Source of the DNA: Myxococcales bacterium
GTDB lineage: Bacteria; Myxococcota_A; Polyangia; Polyangiales; Polyangiaceae
Reading direction: 5' to 3'
Assembly: GCA_016794345.1 (NCBI GenBank)
Contig: JAEUKE010000270.1
Location: 186,001 to 250,000, forward strand
DNA length: 64,000 nt
Below the pieces are notes generated by a model. It was not told the DNA's origin, did not search any database, and saw only the letters and a list, made by a program, of their open reading frames with translations. The number at the start of each line of letters is the position of its first letter. The stretch's first letter is position 1. The position numbers were made by a program, and so were the translations under genes. Shown here piece after piece: positions 49,626-58,107 of this stretch.

Positions 49626-50420
49626 TCAGCGGAGCCTGATCGTCGCGACGACCGGCAGGTGATCCGATCGGCCGCGATCGATCACGCGGACGTCGAGCGC
49701 TTCGACTCGCGGGTCGACGACCACGTGATCGAGCTGCTCGCGGATCGTGCCCACCGACGTCTGCCATCGCCAGGTCGGGGTCGCGCCGGAGCGTGCCGGG
49801 ACGGCGCTCACCATTCCTTTGTCCTCCAAGAACCGGATGGCGCGACCGCGGCTGTTTTCGTTGAAGTCCCCCACGACGATCGTCGGCAGGTTCGGATCGA
49901 GCGCCGGGAAGTAGGTCTCGATCTCGGCGCGTCGGATCGGCGGCGTCGTGAAGAAGCCGCTCAAGAAGCTGCCGGACTCGCTCAGCTGCGGGCGCAGGTG
50001 CACGACGAGCGCTTGGAGGTTCCCCGCGTCGTGGCGCACGAGCACCCGCCAGGCCGGGAACCACCCGCCGCTCGGAGGGCTCAGGTACTCGCGCTCCTCG
50101 AAGGGGGTCTTCGAGAGCACGCCGAGCCCGCCGGCGGCGCAGCAGTGACGGAACGCGCGGTGCGGATACGCGGACCCGAGGGCCTCGGTCAGCGAGGCCT
50201 CCCAGGCCCCCGTCGTCTCCTGGAGGAACACGACGTCCGCGTCCTCCGAGGCGATCGCGTCGATCGTCTCGCGATCGCCGGCGAGGCCGTAGTTGACGTT
50301 GTAGGTCATCACGCGGAGCGACGGCCCATCGGGCGCTCGCGGCGGCGCGGGGTCGGGGGCGGACCGAGTATCCTGGCAAGCGGCCGCGAGCAGGGCGAAG
50401 GCGAGGAGGATGGCTTTCAC
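49626..50420 (-). CDS. Endonuclease/exonuclease/phosphatase-family lipoprotein
   Basis: This 264-aa protein has a signal VKAILLAFALLAAAC with a lipidated Cys. The EEP fold has all key motifs: LRVMTYNVNYGL, FLQETTGAW (Glu), VVHLRPQ, TIVVGDFNEN (Asp, Asn) and IDRGRSDHLPVVATI (His). Members cleave phosphodiesters (nucleases, sphingomyelinase-like). The substrate is unknown, but location outside the cytoplasm suggests nucleic-acid or lipid degradation. The GTG start at 50420 is preceded by GGTGAG. It is divergent from the SpeE-like gene. Confidence 0.88.
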   Translation of the reverse strand: MKAILLAFALLAAACQDTRSAPDPAPPRAPDGPSLRVMTYNVNYGLAGDRETIDAIASEDADVVFLQETTGAWEASLTEALGSAYPHRAFRHCCAAGGLGVLSKTPFEEREYLSPPSGGWFPAWRVLVRHDAGNLQALVVHLRPQLSESGSFLSGFFTTPPIRRAEIETYFPALDPNLPTIVVGDFNENSRGRAIRFLEDKGMVSAVPARSGATPTWRWQTSVGTIREQLDHVVVDPRVEALDVRVIDRGRSDHLPVVATIRLR

Positions 50421-50512
50421 GAGCTCACCATCGCGCGGCCGGCCTCGTTGTGACCGGGGGGCGAAAAAGGGCATTGTCCTCCATCGTTTCCACGATATGA
50501 CGCGCGGGCGCG

Positions 50513-52855
50513 ATGAACGTCGAGAGGCCCACTCCCTTCGGTCAACGGACCGGGCTGTTCCTGGGCGTCGGGTTGGTCGCGGGCGCCAGCGTGGCGCTGT
50601 CCGTGGTTCTGACACGCCTCTACTCGGCGGTGTTGGGTCACCACCTCGCCACGCTCGCCTTGTCGCTCGCGCTCTTCGGCGTGGCCCTCGGCGGAGGGCT
50701 CGTGACGCTCTTCCCGTCGCTCGTCCGTCCGCCCCACCTGTTCTCGCGCCTCGCCGCGCTGTCGGCGTTTGCGTCGGTCTCGGCGGTCGTGGCCGTCATT
50801 CAGACACTGCAGACCAAGCCGGTCGACACGCTCGACCGCGCGTCGGTCCTCCGCGTGCTCGTGCTCTACAGTGTGACCGCCGTTCCCTTCACGTTGATCG
50901 GCTGTGCGGTCGCCGGCGCGCTCTCCCACGCCCGCGCGCTCGCCTCCCGCGTGTACTTCGCCGACATGCTCGGCGCGGCGGCAGGCAGCGCCACCGTGGT
51001 CGGGCTCCTCCAGCTCGGCGCGCCGCGCGCGGGGCTCGCCTTGGCCGTGGCCTTCGGGCTCGGCTCCGTCTGCTTCGCGCTCGGCAGCCGCGAGGCGCAC
51101 GGTCCGTTCGGCGCGGACGAGCGACGAGGCGGCGGGTGGCTCGGCGCAGCTTTTTTCCTCAGCTCCATCTCCCTCTTCGCGGGTGACTACGGCGAGCAGT
51201 GGCTCACGCCCACGACCATCAAACACGTCCGCGTCGACAAGGCGGAGGTCGTGCGGTGGAACGAGCTCGCGCTGGTCACGGTCGACAAGCCGTCCAAAGG
51301 GATGGCGTGGCTGCGCCTCGACGCCGGCGCGCAGTCGGCGATCCTGGACGCGCGCACCGCGCCCACGAAGCACCCCGACGAGCTCGCGTACGCGCTCTCC
51401 GGCGCGGAAGGGCCAACGCTCGTCGTCGGCGCCGGGGGCGGTCGAGAGGTGCGAGCGGCCCTCTCGGCCGGACAGAAGCAGGTCGTCGCCGTGGAGATCA
51501 ACCGCGCGGTCGCACACGACGTGATGCTCGGGAAGATGCTCGCGTACTCGGGTGGCCTCTACCAGAAGCCGGAGGTCGAGCTCGTCGTCGCGGACGGTCG
51601 CAGCTACATCCGAGCCACGCCCCGCCGCTTCAAGAACATCGTCATGTCGCTCGTGGACACGTGGGCGGCGGCGAGCGTCGGCGGGCTGTCGCTCGCGGAA
51701 GACGGCCTCTACACGGTCGAGGCGTTCCGCGACTTCCTCGCTCACCTGACGGACGACGGCGTCCTCGTCGTCAACCGGTGGGATCCGGAGGCCGACCGGC
51801 TCGTCGCCCTGGCCTCGGCCGCGCTGCTCGCGGAGGGCGCGACGGCCCCCGGCGCGCACCTCTACGCGTGCTCACACACGAGGTCGACTGCGCTCGTGGT
51901 CAAGAAGCAGCCGCTCTCGATGGCCGAGCTCGGCAAGCTCCGCGGGTTCTGCAAGAAGAACCGCTTCCTCGAGATCTACGCGCCGGACGCGCCGGGCAGC
52001 GATCTGCGCGCCGCCCTCGTGGCCGACCCGTGGGGGGCCAGCCGCGAGGTCACGAGCGTGAACGTGATGCCGCCGACCGACGAGCGGCCGTTTTTCTTCT
52101 ACAACGTGCCGGCTCGGGCCCTCGGCGCCACGCTGGCGGACCAGGCGACGCTCCGCAACGAGCAACAAGGCCTCGCGACGCTCTTCGCGGTGATCGTGGC
52201 CAGCGTGGTCTTTGCGCTCGCGCTCTTGCTCGTCCCGCTCTTCCTCCGGCCCCGTGAGGTGCTCCTCGCGCCTGGACGAGGCGCGCGCCTCCGGGCGCTC
52301 GGCTTCTTCGCGGGCGCAGGCGCCGGCTTCATGCTGGTGGAGCTCGCGCTCGTGCAGATCTTCACCACGTTCCTGGGCCACCCGGTCTACGCGCTGACAG
52401 TCGTGCTGACAGCGCTGTTCTTGTCCATCGGCGCGGGCAGCCTGCTCGCCGGGCGCGTCCCGGAGGGCTCGGCGCAGCCCTCGGCGGCGAGCCGCGCGCA
52501 GATCCTCACCATCGTCCTGGTCCTCGCCGGGCTCGGCCTGATGCGCGCCACCTCGGCCTTCGCTGGGCTGCCGTTCGGCGGTCGCGTCGCGTTCGTGGCG
52601 CTCGTCATCCTGCCGATCGGTCTGCTCATGGGCGCGCAGATCCCGCTGGGCGTGGTGGTGACCGGGACCCGCTCTCGCACGCTCGTCGCGTGGGGCCTGG
52701 CGTTGAACGGCGTGGCCGGCGTGTTGGCCATCGCCCTCGGCACGCTGCTCGCCATGCACATCGGCTTCTCGTTCCTCCTCCTGGCCGGCGCGGTCGCGTA
52801 TTTCGTCGCCTCGCTGCTCCTGCCCGCCGCGCTGCCGAAGACCACCGTTCGCTAG
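50513..52855 (+). CDS. Membrane protein with spermidine-synthase-like domain
   Basis: This 780-aa protein has about six N-terminal membrane helices (LFLGVGLVAGASVALSVVLT, VPFTLIGCAVAGALSHARAL). The central ~300 residues are a SpeE-like Rossmann methyltransferase-type domain: VVGAGGGREVRAALSAGQ, VVAVEINRAV, VVADGRSYIRAT, VMSLVDTWAA. Several C-terminal helices close the protein (ATLFAVIVASVVFALALLLV, FLSIGAGSLLAGRV, AILVLAGLGLM-like). The polyamine-synthase catalytic pair is not obvious, so the enzymatic role is doubtful. This membrane-embedded SpeE-like architecture recurs in Proteobacteria and has no firm function. Confidence 0.8.
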   Translation: MNVERPTPFGQRTGLFLGVGLVAGASVALSVVLTRLYSAVLGHHLATLALSLALFGVALGGGLVTLFPSLVRPPHLFSRLAALSAFASVSAVVAVIQTLQTKPVDTLDRASVLRVLVLYSVTAVPFTLIGCAVAGALSHARALASRVYFADMLGAAAGSATVVGLLQLGAPRAGLALAVAFGLGSVCFALGSREAHGPFGADERRGGGWLGAAFFLSSISLFAGDYGEQWLTPTTIKHVRVDKAEVVRWNELALVTVDKPSKGMAWLRLDAGAQSAILDARTAPTKHPDELAYALSGAEGPTLVVGAGGGREVRAALSAGQKQVVAVEINRAVAHDVMLGKMLAYSGGLYQKPEVELVVADGRSYIRATPRRFKNIVMSLVDTWAAASVGGLSLAEDGLYTVEAFRDFLAHLTDDGVLVVNRWDPEADRLVALASAALLAEGATAPGAHLYACSHTRSTALVVKKQPLSMAELGKLRGFCKKNRFLEIYAPDAPGSDLRAALVADPWGASREVTSVNVMPPTDERPFFFYNVPARALGATLADQATLRNEQQGLATLFAVIVASVVFALALLLVPLFLRPREVLLAPGRGARLRALGFFAGAGAGFMLVELALVQIFTTFLGHPVYALTVVLTALFLSIGAGSLLAGRVPEGSAQPSAASRAQILTIVLVLAGLGLMRATSAFAGLPFGGRVAFVALVILPIGLLMGAQIPLGVVVTGTRSRTLVAWGLALNGVAGVLAIALGTLLAMHIGFSFLLLAGAVAYFVASLLLPAALPKTTVR

Positions 52856-52876
52856 GGGGCGGTTAGCGCGCGCGGC

Positions 52877-53482
52877 TCATTCGCCCTCCGCGTACCAGAT
52901 CTCGCCGGCGTGTTTCCCGTCGACCGAGATCGGCGCTGCTCGGTACGCGCGGCCCGGGACCGGGCGCAGCGCCGCGAGCCAGACGTTCGCCGGGACGCGG
53001 AAGACGCGGAGGCCGCGGCGGCGCGTCCCCTCTAGATCGGTCCCGCCGACGCGCACCGAGCTCACCGAGTCGGGGACGATCACCACCATCGGCGCGTTGC
53101 CGTTCCAGACCGCGCCCTCCGGGCCGCCGGCGTCGTGGTCGAGGAGGTTCCGTGCGTCCGGATCGCTCTCGACCTCCGTGAGCCAGGCGCCCTCGTCGCA
53201 GGGCTCCTCGGCGACGTATTTCTCGTCGCAGACGAAGCGGACCACCGCGCGGACGCCCGCTTCCGCCGCGGGAGCCTCCGGCGCGGCGGGCGGCGCGGCC
53301 GACGGGGTAGGCGCCGGCTGGGTTGCGCCCGCGGGCGCCCGCGGCGGCCTCGCGGGCACCGACGTGCCTCGTGTCCCGGCGCGCCCCACGGCGCCTGCTC
53401 GCTCCGGCGCGCCGCACCCGGCGAGGATGAGGCCCAGGATTGGGCCCAGCAGGCGGACGGCGCGGAGCATCGAGCCGAGCAT
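52877..53482 (-). CDS. Lipoprotein of unknown function
   Basis: This 201-aa protein has a signal LRAVRLLGPILGLILAGC with lipidated Cys, then a Pro/Ala-rich linker, then a ~110-residue beta domain (VRFVCDEKYVAEEPCDEGAW, VVIVPDSVSSVRVGGTDLEG, ALRPVPGRAYRAAPISVDGK). Two cysteines (FVCDEK, EEPCDEG) could pair. I recognise no family. The start at 53482 (ATG) is 7 bp after the PhoX gene ends, so they probably share an mRNA. Confidence 0.55.
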   Translation of the reverse strand: MLGSMLRAVRLLGPILGLILAGCGAPERAGAVGRAGTRGTSVPARPPRAPAGATQPAPTPSAAPPAAPEAPAAEAGVRAVVRFVCDEKYVAEEPCDEGAWLTEVESDPDARNLLDHDAGGPEGAVWNGNAPMVVIVPDSVSSVRVGGTDLEGTRRRGLRVFRVPANVWLAALRPVPGRAYRAAPISVDGKHAGEIWYAEGE

Positions 53483-53489
53483 CGAGCCG

Positions 53490-54956
53490 TTACCCTTCGC
53501 CCTTGCTCCGCTTGCGAAGCGCCGCCGCCGTGATCGCCGCGAGGCCGGCCACGCCGGCGATGCCTGTGTCGTGGGGGGGCGCAGCGTCGCAGCCACATCC
53601 GTCCGGAGCGGCCGGCGCCGCGGCCTCGGGTGGAAGATCGCGGCGGTCCGCGGCGGCATGCCCCGGCGCGCTCGCGGGCGTGACCGGCTGCGGGGAGGGG
53701 GCAGGCGGCGCTCCGAAGATCTCGTCGAGCGGCCCCTCGATCACGATCGTGAAGCCCGCTTGCTGCAGGTTGACGAAGATCGCGCGCCCGCTCGGCGCGA
53801 AACACACGCCCGTGAGCTCGCTGGGGTAGACGCATCGCGCGAAGTCGAACGCCTTGCCCTCCGCGTCGAGCCCGCGCAGGTAGTTCTTCCCTCCGCCGTC
53901 CTCCGCGACGACGAGGCCTCCGCCGGGCGAGACGCTGATGTTGTCGGGATAGTCGAGGTCGGCCTCGCCCCCGCCCTCGGCGACGAGCTCCAGCGTCCCT
54001 CGGTCGCCGTTCGGCGCGAGGCGGAAGATCTGGCCGCTCTCGGCCCGGCCGCCGGCGGTCGCGCTGAAGTAGACGAGACCGTCATGGATCCAGAGGCCCT
54101 CCCCGCGGCGGAAGATCGCCGCGCCCGCGGCTCTTGCCGCCTCGCCGACGGTGTCCGCGCCTGGATCGGGGTCGGCCACGTCGATCCACTCGATCTCGAC
54201 GGGGACGCCGACGCGCAGCGCCGAGCCCGTGTCGAGCGTCCGCTCGCCCGAGACGACAAGCGCCTGCAGCTTCCCGGTGAACGGCTCGTCGGCCTTCGAC
54301 GGAACGAAGCGGTAGAAGCAGCTCGTCGGGCGGTCTTCGGTCAAATAGGCGATCAGCGTCTTCGGATCGACGGACGCAGACTCGTGGTTGAAGCGTCCGT
54401 ACGACGCGATCTTCCGGCCAGCGCGGACGCTCGAGGCCTTCGGGTCGCAGAGGTACACGTAGCCGTGCCCCTCCTCGAGCGTCTCCTCGCAGGAGAGCCA
54501 CCCCCACGGGCTCGTGCCGCCGGCGCAGTTGCGTGCGCTCCCCACGAGCACGAGGTTGCTCGATCTGCGCGCGAGCGTCTGCCTGTCGAGCACGAGCCGC
54601 GTGACCCCTCCCGGGGAGCGCGGGTCCACCGCCTCGGGGGGAGGGGACTGCCCTTCCTTGTAGGGGGAGGCGCGATCGCCGGCCGCGAGCTCGTGGTTGC
54701 GCATGAGCACGAGGGTCCCGTCGCCGGGGTCGAAACACGCCATGCCGTCGGGGGAGCCCGGGACGCGGTAACCGTCCGTCATGTCCGCGCCGACCGTCTC
54801 GAGCACCCGGTAAGAGAACCCGCGCGGCAAGTCGAGGATGCGCTTCGGATCGGGCACGAGCGGCCCCAGGGCGGCTCCGGCGCGCCTGGAGAAGACCATC
54901 GAGAGGGGCACGGTGAGGCCTAGAGCCACCAGGGCCCGCCGCGAGAGGCGAGGCAT
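53490..54956 (-). CDS. PhoX-family Tat-exported protein with MYXO-CTERM-like tail
   Basis: This 488-aa protein has a Tat signal (MPRLSRRALVALGLTVPLSM) with the twin Arg in SRRALV. PhoX family motifs follow: DPKRILDLPRGFSYRVLETV, DGMACFDPGDGTLVLMRNHE, WGWLSCEETLEEGHGYVY, FNHESASVDPKTLIAYLTED, DNISVSPGGGLVVAEDGG and TGVCFAPSGRAIFVNLQQAG. PhoX enzymes are calcium/iron-dependent phosphatases on the outer side of the cell. The C-terminus has CGCD, a hydrophobic helix (GIAGVAGLAAITAAAL) and RKRSK, like MYXO-CTERM sorting tails. The start ATG 54956 is chosen over the upstream GTG 54980 because of the Tat n-region. Confidence 0.88.
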   Translation of the reverse strand: MPRLSRRALVALGLTVPLSMVFSRRAGAALGPLVPDPKRILDLPRGFSYRVLETVGADMTDGYRVPGSPDGMACFDPGDGTLVLMRNHELAAGDRASPYKEGQSPPPEAVDPRSPGGVTRLVLDRQTLARRSSNLVLVGSARNCAGGTSPWGWLSCEETLEEGHGYVYLCDPKASSVRAGRKIASYGRFNHESASVDPKTLIAYLTEDRPTSCFYRFVPSKADEPFTGKLQALVVSGERTLDTGSALRVGVPVEIEWIDVADPDPGADTVGEAARAAGAAIFRRGEGLWIHDGLVYFSATAGGRAESGQIFRLAPNGDRGTLELVAEGGGEADLDYPDNISVSPGGGLVVAEDGGGKNYLRGLDAEGKAFDFARCVYPSELTGVCFAPSGRAIFVNLQQAGFTIVIEGPLDEIFGAPPAPSPQPVTPASAPGHAAADRRDLPPEAAAPAAPDGCGCDAAPPHDTGIAGVAGLAAITAAALRKRSKGEG

Positions 54957-55026
54957 GGCCGCCAGTCTCGCACGGAACACGACGGGGTCACGTGCTCTCC
55001 GCAGGTGGGGTTACCATCGCCGGACC

Positions 55027-55764
55027 GTGTCCGCTCTCGATCTCGATCGCCTGACCCCGACGAAGAGACCCGAAGGCCGCGCCCGCTCGGGCACGCAGAA
55101 GTGGAGGAGCCTCCTCTTCTTGCACTACCGCCTCCCCGCGAGCGCGGTGCGCGCCGTGGTCCCGCCCGAGCTGGAGCTCGATCTCTGGGACGGCCAGGCG
55201 CTCGTCGGGGTGGTCCCGTTCGAGATGGTCGACATCCGGCCCTCCTGGCTGCCCGGCGCCTTCGCCCTCGACTTCCTGGAGACGAACCTGCGCACCTACG
55301 TGCACTACCGCGGGGAGCCCGGCGTCTACTTCTTCTCCCTCGAGGCCTCGAGCCGCCTGGCCGTGCAGGCGGCGCGGTGGGGGTGGAGCTTGCCCTACCA
55401 CTACGCCGAAATGCGGGAGGAGCGGAAAGATAACGGTACTGTCATCTACGAGACGGAGCGTGTCTCCGACCCGGAGGCCAAGCTCGAGGTCTCGTACCGC
55501 CCGGGGGCGGAGCTCGGCCCGTCGAAGCCGGGCAGCGTCGAGTTCTTCCTCCTCGAGCGGTATTTCCTCTTCTCCAAGCGCCGGGGGCGGGTGCTCAAGG
55601 GTCAGGTGCACCACGTGCCCTATCCGGCGCACACCGCCCAGCTCCTCTCGGAGCGCTGCGGCCTCATGCGCGCCGCGGGGCTCGACGTGGACGGCCCTCC
55701 CGTGCTCGTGCACTACTCGCCCGGGGTCGACGTGGAGGTCTTCGGGCCCTGGCCCGTCGGCTGA
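55027..55764 (+). CDS. DUF2071/YqjF-type protein
   Basis: This 245-aa soluble protein has the DUF2071 pattern: WRSLLFLHYRLPASAVRAVV, PPELELDLWDGQALVGVVPF, RPSWLPGAFALDFLETNLRT, PGVYFFSLEASSRLAVQAAR, the LPYHYAEM block, and VHHVPYPAHTAQ. The family is related to acetoacetate-decarboxylase-like beta barrels. No function is proven. The start is GTG at 55027, 71 bp from the divergent PhoX gene. It converges on the broken kinase gene. Confidence 0.8.
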   Translation: MSALDLDRLTPTKRPEGRARSGTQKWRSLLFLHYRLPASAVRAVVPPELELDLWDGQALVGVVPFEMVDIRPSWLPGAFALDFLETNLRTYVHYRGEPGVYFFSLEASSRLAVQAARWGWSLPYHYAEMREERKDNGTVIYETERVSDPEAKLEVSYRPGAELGPSKPGSVEFFLLERYFLFSKRRGRVLKGQVHHVPYPAHTAQLLSERCGLMRAAGLDVDGPPVLVHYSPGVDVEVFGPWPVG

Positions 55765-55769
55765 CCTCG

Positions 55770-56639
55770 TCAGTGGAGCGCGAGCTCGCTCGCGCGGCGC
55801 GGCGAGAGGGGCAGCACCACGACGAACGTGGACCCGAGCCCGGGCCTGCTCGTCACGTCGATGCGCCCTCCGTGGGCCTCCGCGATCCGGCGCGCGACGC
55901 TGAGCCCCAGGCCGACCCCCGGGATGGTCGAGGCCGGCCGCGTCGCGCGGCGAAAGGGCGCGAAGATGTGATCCACGTCCTCCGGCGCGATGCCGACGCC
56001 CGAGTCGACGACGCTGATGTTCGCCTCGCCGCCGGCCTCCTCGACTCGAATCCGCACCTCACCTCCCGACCGGGAGTACTTGATCGCGTTCGACACGAGG
56101 TTGTTGAGCACCTGGGCGATGCGGGCCGGGTCACAACGGATCGTGACGGGGTGGTCGGGCGTCTCGACGAGGAGCTGGTGTCGATCCGAAGACGAGCGGT
56201 AGAGCTCGGCCGCCTCGACGGCGAGCGCGCAGGCGTCGCCTCGCCGAGAGCGAGCGCGAGCTGGCCCGCCTCGATGCGGGTCGCGTCGAGCAGATCGCCG
56301 ACCATGCGATCGAGGCGGGTCACCTGGCGCTGCACGAGCATCATCGTGTCGCGGACCACGTCTTTGTTGGGGAGAGGCTCGGTCAAGGTGACCTCGGCCT
56401 CGGTGCGCGCGTGCTGGGTATCCGCGTCGGGCATCAGGTACGCGTGATCGCTCGCCCTCGCGAAACAGAAGGAGCTCGACGCGCGCGGCCTCGGCCGCGC
56501 GGAGCGAGTGGGTCGCGCTGCGCGCCCGCCCGAAATCACGCTCGAGGACCGTCGTCAGGACCAGGAGGGACCCGCACGCCAGGAGCGCGAGGGCGGCGAG
56601 CACGACGTTGGCGGTTCGAATCAGCGACCGGAGCCGCAT
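55770..56639 (-). pseudogene. Sensor histidine kinase broken by two frameshifts
   Basis: The N-terminal part (start 56639) has a transmembrane segment (LIRTANVVLAALALLACGSL, LVLTTV) and then RAAEAARVELLLF. At about 56459-56462 the homologous text moves to another frame (ARASDHAYLMPDADTQHARTE, LVQRQVTRLDRMVGDLLDA). It returns to the first frame at about 56240. From there the HATPase domain is intact: N box QVLNNLVSNAIKYS, G1 DSGVGIAPED, IFAPFRR, G2 GVGLGLSVARRIAEAHGG. The phosphoaccepting H box (HELR/HDLRxPL) is absent from all frames, so an internal deletion also seems likely. It is not a working kinase. The two shifts might instead be sequence errors, but the missing H box would remain. Confidence 0.75.
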
Positions 56640-56742
56640 CGGTCGTGGACTTCTGGTTGCGCTCACCGGCGAGATCCTTGTTGCCCCACCGGGACGACGA
56701 CCCGCAGGAACGCAGGGATCAAGCCGGCGCAGGCTCGGGCGG

Positions 56743-57699
56743 TCAGCGAACGAGGCCGAGCGCCCGCTCCACGCGCTCGACCACCACGGAGGGCTCGCAT
56801 CCGCCGCCGCAGCGCTTCTGCACGCGCGTCCCGAGATCCCACGCCGCCGCTCGAAAGTGCTCGTTTGCGTCGGCGACGAGCGCTCCGCGGTGGTTGGCCA
56901 AACACGTGTCTCGCCACGCCTCGACGCCGGTCGGTCCACCGATCCGCGCGCGGCAGGTCGCGTCGGGCTCGAGGCCGAGCGCGTCGCGATACCGGCAGAG
57001 CGCGGCAGGCTTGAGCGAGTTGATGCGGCAAGCGCAGCCGCCCTCGACACACGGCGTGACGACGCCGCGGTCGAAGCCGAACGCGCGTGGCCCCTGTCCG
57101 AGATCTTCGACGATGGTCCCGGCGAGCGGGAAGATGCGGGACGACTGGTTCTTCACGTGGCGCGCGAGCAAGAGGAGCGCCGCCTCCCAGCGCGCTCGGT
57201 CACGCTCGAAGAGCGCGTCGATCGGCGCGGCGTACGACGAAGCGTCCACGATCCACCGCGCGGCGCGCTCGGGCGTGGGCGTCAGCGTCACGACCTCGCC
57301 GTCCGTCTCCATGACGCGGTAGCGGCAGCTCTGCGCGCCTTCGTGGATCGGGTCCGGCTCGCAGCGTCCTTCCACGTAGGGCTTCGAGGCGAAGAGCTCG
57401 AGCACCTTCGCGGGCGGCTCGACGTCGCGCGCGCAGCGCGCGGGGAGCGGCGCCGGCATCGGTTGACAGCCGCGCGCGCAGGTCTCGACGCGCTCGGCCC
57501 CGGCGTCGCAGGTCGAGAGCCGTCGCTCGTCGACGCAGCGCGCGACCGAGGGCTCACACGCGGCGGCGTGGGGGCGCGCGACGGATGCCGGTGCCTCGGG
57601 CGTGCTCGCCACGACCACGGCGCCGGGCGACTCGGGCTCCGGCGCGTCGTCCACCCCTGACGCCGAGCAGCCGAGGAGCGCAAGCGCGAGCCACCGCAT
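56743..57699 (-). CDS. Lipoprotein with cysteine-rich N-terminal module
   Basis: This 318-aa protein has a lipobox ALLGC right after a short signal and an Ala/Pro/Glu linker. A small Cys motif C-x4-A-x-C...C...C...C (ACEPSVARCVDERRLSTCDA, CARGCQP) resembles the CGDGRRxxCD modules of myxobacterial surface proteins. The remaining ~220 residues are alpha/beta with further cysteines (GCACRIN, CRYRDALG, CRARI). It has no catalytic motif. Function is unknown. About 100 bp of unremarkable sequence separates it from the broken kinase. Confidence 0.6.
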   Translation of the reverse strand: MRWLALALLGCSASGVDDAPEPESPGAVVVASTPEAPASVARPHAAACEPSVARCVDERRLSTCDAGAERVETCARGCQPMPAPLPARCARDVEPPAKVLELFASKPYVEGRCEPDPIHEGAQSCRYRVMETDGEVVTLTPTPERAARWIVDASSYAAPIDALFERDRARWEAALLLLARHVKNQSSRIFPLAGTIVEDLGQGPRAFGFDRGVVTPCVEGGCACRINSLKPAALCRYRDALGLEPDATCRARIGGPTGVEAWRDTCLANHRGALVADANEHFRAAAWDLGTRVQKRCGGGCEPSVVVERVERALGLVR

Positions 57700-57785
57700 G
57701 GCGGGAGCTTACCAGAGGGGCTGCGCGCCGCCGTCTCCGCGTGCCGCCGTCTCCGCATGCAGGGCGGTGGCCTTCTCCGGCGCGC

Positions 57786-58022
57786 TCAGTGGGCGTGTGT
57801 CGACGCCTCGGTCCCGCCGCAGGTCCCCTCCGCGTCGCAGACCTTCACCTCCTGTGTCTCGACGCAATCCGGGTCGTCCGGCGGACAGAGCTGGCAGGTC
57901 TCGCCTTCTTGTTTGTCCTCGCAGGGGTCGTAGCCCTCCGCGTCGTCATCTCCGCCGAGGTGGCAGCATCCGCCGAGCAGCGAAGAGACGATCAACGCGC
58001 GTATCCACGTTCGCCAGTGCAT
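57786..58022 (-). CDS. Small cysteine-rich lipoprotein
   Basis: This 78-aa protein has signal MHWRTWIRALIVSSLLGGC with a lipidated Cys. A short acidic stretch and eight further cysteines follow (CHLGG, DPCED, CQLCPPD, DCVETQ, CDAEGTC). The length and Cys spacing suggest a small disulfide-linked surface domain. A purine-rich ribosome site is not obvious. No family is recognised. Confidence 0.55.
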   Translation of the reverse strand: MHWRTWIRALIVSSLLGGCCHLGGDDDAEGYDPCEDKQEGETCQLCPPDDPDCVETQEVKVCDAEGTCGGTEASTHAH

Positions 58023-58107
58023 GCCGCTGGATTGGGCGGCGGCACGGCTCGGTCTGATCGATCGCGCGTGGCGAGCAACATTCCGTCGCCAGGGCGGCGC
58101 GCCATCT

